Notes under the pieces: model-generated
Database searches by the model: none
What the model saw: only the letters and a program-made list of their open reading frames with translations
What the model was told of the DNA's origin: nothing
Translations under genes and position numbers: made by a program
Assembly: GCA_003254905.1 (NCBI GenBank)
Contig: QANU01015398.1
Coordinates: forward strand, 2,326 to 66,325
Length of the DNA stretch: 64,000 nucleotides
Direction: 5' to 3'
DNA from: Nissolia schottii
Taxonomy: Eukaryota; Streptophyta; Magnoliopsida; Fabales; Fabaceae
Part shown: piece after piece, positions 57,843 to 64,000 of the stretch
How the letters are laid out: the number at the start of each line of letters is the position of its first letter
Position numbering within the stretch: position 1 is the stretch's first letter

Positions 57843-59461
57843 TGATAAGTGCCCAAAATACACAATTTTCATCATTCAAAATGGCACTTATTCTCACATA
57901 TTTTAAAGAATTATCTAATTAAATCTCTATGTTTTGTAGGTTTTAAATATGTTTTGATAAAAGGATGCAAGCATAATTTATTGAAGAATAATCCCATGAA
58001 GAAGGGAAGAAAAGGGCAGAATTGGAAAGAAGCTTAAAAGAGAAGATTCTGGACGAAGGCGTCGCTCAGCGAATGACGTGCATCGCTCAGCACTTTGAAC
58101 AATATCGCTCAGCGGCCATGAGGTTATCGCTCAGCGAACTTAAGTCGGCAAGCCACTTGCACCGGCGCCATCATTGAGCCAGCTGGAGCCAGCCAATAGC
58201 CGCGTGCCACGTCAGCCGCCGCCCTGCAAAAGCTGCCGAGCATTTAATGAAGACGCGTGACAGTACGATCGCTCAGCGATAAAGCGCCGCCGCCCAGCGA
58301 TTAAGTGTTTATCGCTCAGCGAATTAACCAAAACCGCTGAGCGATGGACCCCAAATTTTGCCTATAAATAGGGAGGCCGAGACCACTTCGAAACCATCTC
58401 TTCTCCACCCCTCCAAACACCATTCTTCTTCATTTCTTTTGCACTTTTAAAGCTTAGTTTAGTTTAGGTTAGGTTAGGAACAAAGACGAGGCTTGTGAAG
58501 GAGCTGGAGATCGAGGAAGCTAGGCGAAGCCATGGCCATGACGGCATGAGCACGTGTCATGGTAAGTGCCTAAACCTTGCCTCCGAGATTCTCTTGTAAG
58601 ATGGGTTCCTAACCCTCTTTTTGTTGGGATTTTGATTACTATTGTAGTTTGCTTGTATCCATGTAACTATTACATATGAATCTATCCTTTTCTTATGATT
58701 TGCTTGAATGGTTTTATGCTTAATGCTAGTCTTTGTTTAATGTTTTGATTCTTGATTTGGGATTTAATGGTATGAACGATAGTTATGCTAATTGAATCAT
58801 AACCAAGTTAAGATCAACATCATTATGCTTAACTAGATCTTTGGCTTGAACGTTGTGAACGGAAGTTACAATTATTAGAGTCTGACCTAAATCATTTCAT
58901 CTAACCTTGTTGCCGTAATTGGAATAAAGGTTAGCCGTTTTAACATCTGGATTAATGCTGGCGTACTTTGTTAAGCTTGTGTGCGAAAGTGACAGTTTAA
59001 CAAAGGAAACCTATGATCTTGTCATGCGCGAAAGTGTTGACAAGTTAAGAACTGATGGCGGGCAATCAAACGATAGTTCTATATAATAAGTAACTGGATG
59101 CATGAAACTATAATGTGATTGAAATTCCCAACAAGCTCCGGAACTACCTCTGATTTGTTTCCTATTTTATTTTCATGTCTTTTATTTATTTAGTCTATTT
59201 AAATATAAATCACAAATCTTTCACCTCATTGTTTAATTAAATGAACTCAAGAATGGTATTTTACAACTCCCTGTGGGATCGACCATACCCTATACTGCAA
59301 TTGGATTCCTTTTGGAATCTGAAAGCCGTAAAGTAGGTATGTATATATAAATTTAATTTGAACGACTAAAGCGCATAGAAGCTTTCAACGAGCTTGGCAT
59401 GGTTGTGACAAAACCTAAGCCGTGTCAAGATCTGAGAAAGTGGTTAAAAAGGCTTTCATCA
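57843..59461 (+). mobile_element. Family B solo LTR, complete, with target duplication
   Basis: Starts TGATAAGTGCCCAAAATAC and ends GGCTTTCATCA, flanked by ACTAC on both sides (57838-57842 and 59462-59466); 1,619 bp. It has an array of CGCTCAGCG motifs (58060-58350), a TATAAATA box (58363-58370), a conserved donor CATG|GTAAGT at 58561-58567, and the CTCCCTGTGGGATCGACC block near 59265. That block resembles the U5 end of Athila-type Ty3/gypsy LTRs (family placement is inference). No internal domains flank it, so it is a solo LTR. Confidence 0.85.
58060..58350. repeat. CGCTCAGCG motif array in the B LTR
   Basis: At least seven copies of ATCGCTCAGCG or its inverse CCGCTGAGCGAT, interspersed with non-repeated text, just upstream of the TATA box. 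Confidence 0.9.
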
Positions 59462-61566
59462 ACTACAGTCCTACTTATTATTATCTGTTCTAGTCCTGAG
59501 CAGTTTTCCTAGTTTACTAGGTGATCGAGGGAATCTAATCTTGCTTTACCTAATTATAGGTTCTCGCGCTTTTTATTCCTGACCGTCCAGGTATCATGTC
59601 CTTTGATCACATACCCACGTAACTTAAACATAGATACTAGTACATATCTATACTTACACACTTAACCATTCATCACATATCTCATGCATGCAAAGTGTAA
59701 CATCCCGGCCCTCCCTTTGAAAGATTTTTGTTGAATTTACAGCTTTGGCCTGACCAAAGACATAAAGAGACGCGACTAGGGGACGAGAAGAATTGTAGAT
59801 CGCGGATATGTATTTGATATATTTTTTGGAGACCGTATGAGGGCCAGTGACGACAGTCTGCGATAAAACATGACTGGAACGGAACAAGAGCTAGGATATT
59901 TTAAATAAATATAATAAAATAATAATTATAATATAATAATAATAAATTAAAAACGAAAATAAAAGCACAGGGGGCCACGGTTATAAAAGGCCCCTTGTTG
60001 CAAGCAAAATGAAAAAAAAATTAGAGAGATTAGAGCTTCAGTCCATCTCTGTCAATTTCCATTTTCTAACACCATTCGGGCACATCGCGAGAGCACTACT
60101 GGACTTCTGAAAATTTCTTGGAGCATACCATTGCGACAAGGATTTTCTCCACTATCATCCTACCAACTTCAAATCCGCATAGGAAGTAGGTAACTCTAAG
60201 CCCACTGTCTATGTGGTTTAATTTTTAACTGTGCATATATTATTTTATATGTTGGACTGTGAAAATGTTAAGTAATATTTTGGGGAACTTTCAGGGTAAA
60301 AAGGGTTTTGGGAAATTTTGAGAAATGAAATGCTTAACTGTACTGATTCGAACCCTGGGAACAGTAGGTTTCTGAGGAAAAATGAGAACTGAAGTCTCGG
60401 GGAAGCGATTTTACAGTTTTCAATCGAATGAGGAAGGATTTCAGTCGAATGAAAGCCAATTTGAGCTTTCAATCTATTGAATTCCAGTTCTGTCAAATGA
60501 AAGAAAATCTCTGGATTTCATTCGATTAAATTCCCTACGGATTCGAATGAAAGAATTCTGAGGATTTCAATCGAATGAAACCCCGTTGATATGAACCAAA
60601 GTTATTGTTTCAACGAACTAGCACAAGTTGGTCAACAAATTAACTCTCAATTTGTTGGTTAATGAACTTGGCTAGAAAAATTAGTTTTGCAAAGCAAACC
60701 TAAAAGAAATGTAGGCAGCGGAATTTGATAGCTAACCAAAAGATCACTCCAATTTGAGACAAAACACACAAAGGATTTGGTTAAGTCCTTTGATAATCTC
60801 ACTTCTTGAATCACTCAAGAATTCAGGAGAATCACTCTCACAAATAAGTTTGATAGAAATCAAAAAAATGTTGAATCTTGTTCTATTTTCGTGTTACCAC
60901 TTTGGCTACCTCATATAGCTTGCCAATTTGTGTTACATAATACCAAAAATCACAAAATGAACTCCTAAAGGCTGCCCCAAAAACCTTAACCGAAAATCCA
61001 CTCTAAAGGCACTATAATTGCATTAACATTCAACCAAAGATGCTTTGTAACCTATGGCTGAGCATTCAACAATTGGCTGGCTATTAAGAACCAACTAAAT
61101 GCAAAACAATGCACTAACTCTAACTTATTCTCTTATTATCCAGAACAAAACTGAAAACACACTAATTGGTGGCTTTAAGGCTGATTTCACAACCACAAAT
61201 GCCAATTATGCTAAAATAAACTCAGCCATCCAAACAATAACTTCTAAACTCAATCAGATTGTGGAATGCATGCCTTCAACTTGTGGACCAAGTTCCATGA
61301 TACAATTAACCAATTTGGGCTCATCTTGATCCAAGCTAAGTCTAATCTTCAAAATTGTAACTAAGACTTGTTTTAAAGCCTTATTGGCTTTTCTTGCTCT
61401 AGCCCAAGTCATAGGTCATCCTAGTCCTCTTATTTGCCTCTTGGTCCTTGCCCCTGATCATGTTCTCATCATTCCCTCTCTCTTGAAGAAGATTTGTCCT
61501 CAAATCGAAGTCTTCTTCATCTTTGTTCATCAATTCATCCACTTGTTTTTGAATTTCTTTGGTCTC

Positions 61567-61872
61567 TTATGGATTATTTCGATCAGCAGGCTTATTAGGC
61601 AAAGCTGCTCCAGGAATGAGATAAATTGGATTGTCTATTCCCCTCAAAGGTGGTAGTTGAATTGGAACACTAGAAAACACATCTTGAAATTCCTCTCTAC
61701 AATTTTTGTTGGCCTGTTCTAAGGCCTTTGAAGGTTCCTTTCCTTGAGTTGTAGGTGTTGGATTGCTAGAAGTGGCAGCCATTTCCTTCTCAAGTTTGTC
61801 CCCCCAACTAGAAGAATTCAAGTTGGTAGAACTCCTCCTTGCTACTCCATTTCTTTTGAGTTGTTGTTCCAC
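61567..61872 (-). pseudogene. Pol fragment of element F (between protease and RT)
   Basis: The frame ends with EEFQDVFSSVPIQLPPLRGI and DNPIYLIPGAALPNKPA. This matches the segment that immediately precedes the RT domain in Ty3/gypsy Pol (EFxDVFP...LPPLRGIxHxI...PGAxLPNRPAY). The protease upstream and all RT downstream are missing. Confidence 0.8.
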
Positions 61873-61977
61873 TTAAATTGCTTTGTGCAACAAGTCCTCC
61901 ATTTTTACAAATTCCTGTAACTCAACATCTCTAATATCATCATTCAAACCATTAATAAAATGAACCATGGTTACCTC

Positions 61978-62565
61978 CTATTCTTCTTCAATTTTAGCTT
62001 GAGTCATGAGCATCTCCAACTCCTTGTAGTACTCCTCAACCCCCTTGTTGCCTTGGGACGATCTTTGGAGCTTAAGTTTCACATTTCTAGCATAGCTAGC
62101 AGGTACATATCTCTTCCTCATGATGCGCTTCATTTCTACCCAAGTATCCACCATTGGCTCCTCATTCCTCAACCTCTCCTTTTGTAGCTTATTCCACCAC
62201 ACAAGTGCATAATTTGAAAATTCTGTGGCGGCAAGCTTCACCTTTTGCACCTCTTCATAGTTGTTACAAGAGAAGACATGCTCAATCTTTAGCTCCCACT
62301 CCAAATAAGCTTCCGGATCACTTCTACCCTTGAATGGAGGAATGTTGAGTGTAACTCCCTCAATTCTATTTTGTCGATGCTCCCTCTCATTTCTTCTTCT
62401 TTCTCTCCTTTCATCCTCTCCTTGAGAACTCTGTTCCTCCAATTTGTCCAGACGGTCATTGAGAGAATCCATTGATTGTTTCAACAATCTCTCAAAATGT
62501 TGTGTAAGAGCTTGTAATTGGAGTTGGCCTAAACTATCTCCTTCTGTGGAAGTATTTCCTGCCAT
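61978..62565 (-). CDS. Gag protein fragment of element F (Ty3/gypsy)
   Basis: 195 codons from ATG 62565. The N-terminal 75 residues form a charged coiled-coil-like region (FERLLKQSMDSLNDRLDKLE). The conserved retrotransposon Gag domain follows: FKGRSDPEAYLEWELKIEHV, KLAATEFSNYALVWWNKLQ, and KRYVPASYARNVKLKLQRSS then YYKELEMLM. This is the Retrotrans_gag type. The frame is open but ends early at 61978, without the CCHC zinc knuckle, so the protein is truncated relative to full Gag. It belongs to the deletion derivative F. Confidence 0.85.
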   Translation of the reverse strand: MAGNTSTEGDSLGQLQLQALTQHFERLLKQSMDSLNDRLDKLEEQSSQGEDERRERRRNEREHRQNRIEGVTLNIPPFKGRSDPEAYLEWELKIEHVFSCNNYEEVQKVKLAATEFSNYALVWWNKLQKERLRNEEPMVDTWVEMKRIMRKRYVPASYARNVKLKLQRSSQGNKGVEEYYKELEMLMTQAKIEEE

Positions 62566-64000
62566 CTTAACAACAAAACAAGTAACACGTTTTTTTTCCC
62601 TTTTTTCGTTTTTTTCTTTTTTTTAAAACTAAACAATAACAATGGCCAAGAAACTCAAAACCTGAGCTCTGGTACCAAATGATGTGAACCAAAGTTATTG
62701 TTTCAATGAACTAACACAAGTTGGTCAACAAATTAACTCTCAATTTGTTGGTTAATGAACTTGGCTAGAAAAATTAGTTTTGCAAAGCAAACCTAAAAGA
62801 AACGTAAGCAGCGGAATTTGATAGCAAACCAAAATATTCGAATCACTCTAATTTGAGACACACACAAAGGATTTGGTTAAGTCATTTGATAATCTTACTT
62901 CTTGAATCACTCAAGAATTCAGGAGAATCACTCTCACAAATAAGTTTGATAGAAATCAAAAAAATGTTGAATCTTGTTCTATTTTTGTGTTACCACTTTG
63001 GATGCCTTATATAGCTTGCCAATTTGTGTTACATAATACCAAAAATCACAAAATGAACTCCTAAAGGCTGCCCCAAAAACCCTAACCGAAAATCCACTCT
63101 AAAGGCACTATAATTGCATTAACATTCAGCCAAAGATGCTTTGTAACCTATGGCTGAGCATTCACCAATTGGCTGCCCATTAAGAACCAACTAAATGCAA
63201 AACAATGCACTAACTCTAACTTATTCTCTTATTATCCAAAACAAAACTGAAAACACACTAATTGGTGGCTTTAAGGCTGATTTCACAACCACAAATGCCA
63301 ATTATGCTAAAATAAACTCAACCACGTTTTTGGCCAATTATTATGAAGAAAAAAACTCCAAACAATACATAGGTCATCCTAGTCCTCTTATTTGCCTCTT
63401 GGTCCTTGCCCTTGATCATGTTCTCATCACCCGTTTCAGTCGAATGAAAGCACTAGTAGGGATTTCATTCGAATGTAACCCTAGACATTCTAATGAAACC
63501 TGAAAGACTTGAGACGTCAGTGGTTCTAAGGGATCCAATGAGCAAGGATAGGTCTATTATTGTATATTAAAGCATGCATCATGAGGAAACAACCGTCATA
63601 GGAGTTAGGACGATCCTAGATCACTAGAGGTATTCACGTAAATTTAAAAGTGCATAATTGAACCCTAGGAAATAAAGCAGAGTACTAAGGCTCCAATCAC
63701 CAAGGATTCGGACGGCCTTAGTCGGAGTCCATAGTTATATGACTAGGAAGGTCCCATTCTCTTGGCACGTCTTACAGACACGCCCCTCACCAATTCCGCA
63801 TGCTGGGTTGGTCAGAGCAACGCAGGTAGAGAGACCTAACTCAAAAAGTAACGAGAACGGCCAAGGCCCGAGAGAAAAGAAAGAGAACAGGACAAGTCCT
63901 GTAAGAAAGAAAGGGGGACCCCATTAAAGAGAAGAGTACAGAGAAACGCGACCACACCTAATTGCGCCCAAGGGTCGGTCCCTCACCGTTCCTGTTTGGG

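Larger units (their letters stand above)
57215..59695 (-). mobile_element. Family A LTR unit A10 (truncated, hosts family B)
   Basis: Starts TGTAACACCCTAGCTAAC at 57215. It keeps the CGTCGCAAACAATGC-type head and the GAGAACATTGCGTTCTCAGTG block (57735-57757) but has no acidic ORF. It is interrupted by the B LTR, resumes at 59462 (CAGTCCTACTTATTATTATC, TTACTAGGTGATCG), and is cut at 59695 by A11. Confidence 0.82.
60587..63429 (-). mobile_element. Ty3/gypsy deletion derivative F, with target duplication
   Basis: LTRs 60587-61471 (885 bp) and 62680-63429 (750 bp) start TGAT(A/G)TGAACCAAAG and end GTTCTCATCA. The target duplication CCCGT is exact (60582-60586 and 63430-63434). On the minus strand the 5' LTR is followed by the primer-binding-like TGGTACCAGAGC (near 62664-62675), then gag. 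The purine tract GAGAGAGGGAA precedes the 3' LTR. RT, RNase H and integrase are deleted. Confidence 0.93.
59696..64000 (+). mobile_element. Family A LTR unit A11 (interrupted by F, runs off the window)
   Basis: Starts TGTAACATCCCGG at 59696. TATAAAAG lies at 59982-59989 and a donor-like AGGTAACTC at about 60189. A TTCGATTGAA / CATTCGAATG array (60420-60580) is split by F and resumes at 63430-63490. The CATCATGAGG, CTCTTGGCACGTC and CCAAGGGTCGGTCCCTC blocks follow to the window end. The acidic-ORF part, if present, lies beyond 64000. Confidence 0.85.

Overview
The window is nuclear DNA from a flowering plant, most likely a eudicot with a large, repeat-rich genome. It holds one recognisable host gene with 15 GT-AG exons buried in LTR retrotransposons, hAT and Mutator-like transposons, MITEs and LINE remnants. 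I cannot name the species. It is a draft assembly: there is one lone N at 14708 and a 257-base N run at 53253-53509.

Host gene. Plus strand, start codon 3032, stop ending 42351. It encodes a 565-residue FAD-dependent oxidoreductase of the PYROXD2 / phytoene-desaturase-like family. The exons total 1,698 bp but span 39.3 kb. Three introns hold most of the length: intron 6 (9302-24202), intron 9 (24558-29225) and intron 14 (31405-42218). Every junction reads in frame and I see no lesion in the exons, so the gene looks intact. A Ty3/gypsy element (25056-29224) inserted exactly on the intron 9/exon 10 junction. The end of its LTR plus the first base of its target-site duplication (TSD) rebuilds the AG acceptor.

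Repeats. Family A is the dominant one. It has very long LTR-like units (3.1-4.8 kb) starting TGTAACATCCC and ending GGGTGTTACA, with 5-bp TSDs. Units: A1 943-1960(-), A2 12940-21787(+), A3 14617-19436(-), A4 33823-39095(+), A5 34426-37637(-), A6 39096-40187(-), A7 40188-41765(+), A8 42896-49655(+), A9 44445-48131(-), A10 57215-59695(-), A11 59696-64000(+). No reverse transcriptase lies between any of them, so they look like solo LTRs. Several carry an ORF of about 150-180 codons for a proline-rich protein with a very acidic tail; motifs are shared between diverged copies. This is the best candidate here for something undescribed. Every clear insertion of one A unit into another is in inverted orientation.

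Other families: B, a 1.6-kb solo LTR (57843-59461; partial copy 1-942); C, a small non-autonomous LTR element (4960-6789 and 10829-22099); G, a 6.1-kb Ty1/copia-type element without visible coding capacity (50830-56983); F, a gag-bearing Ty3/gypsy deletion derivative (60587-63429).

Intron 6 is a deep nest: LINE > hAT element (10603-23458) > C (10829-22099) > A2 > A3, with a Mutator-like element (10986-12642) in the C 5' LTR that itself carries a hAT MITE. Matching target duplications support most of these boundaries.
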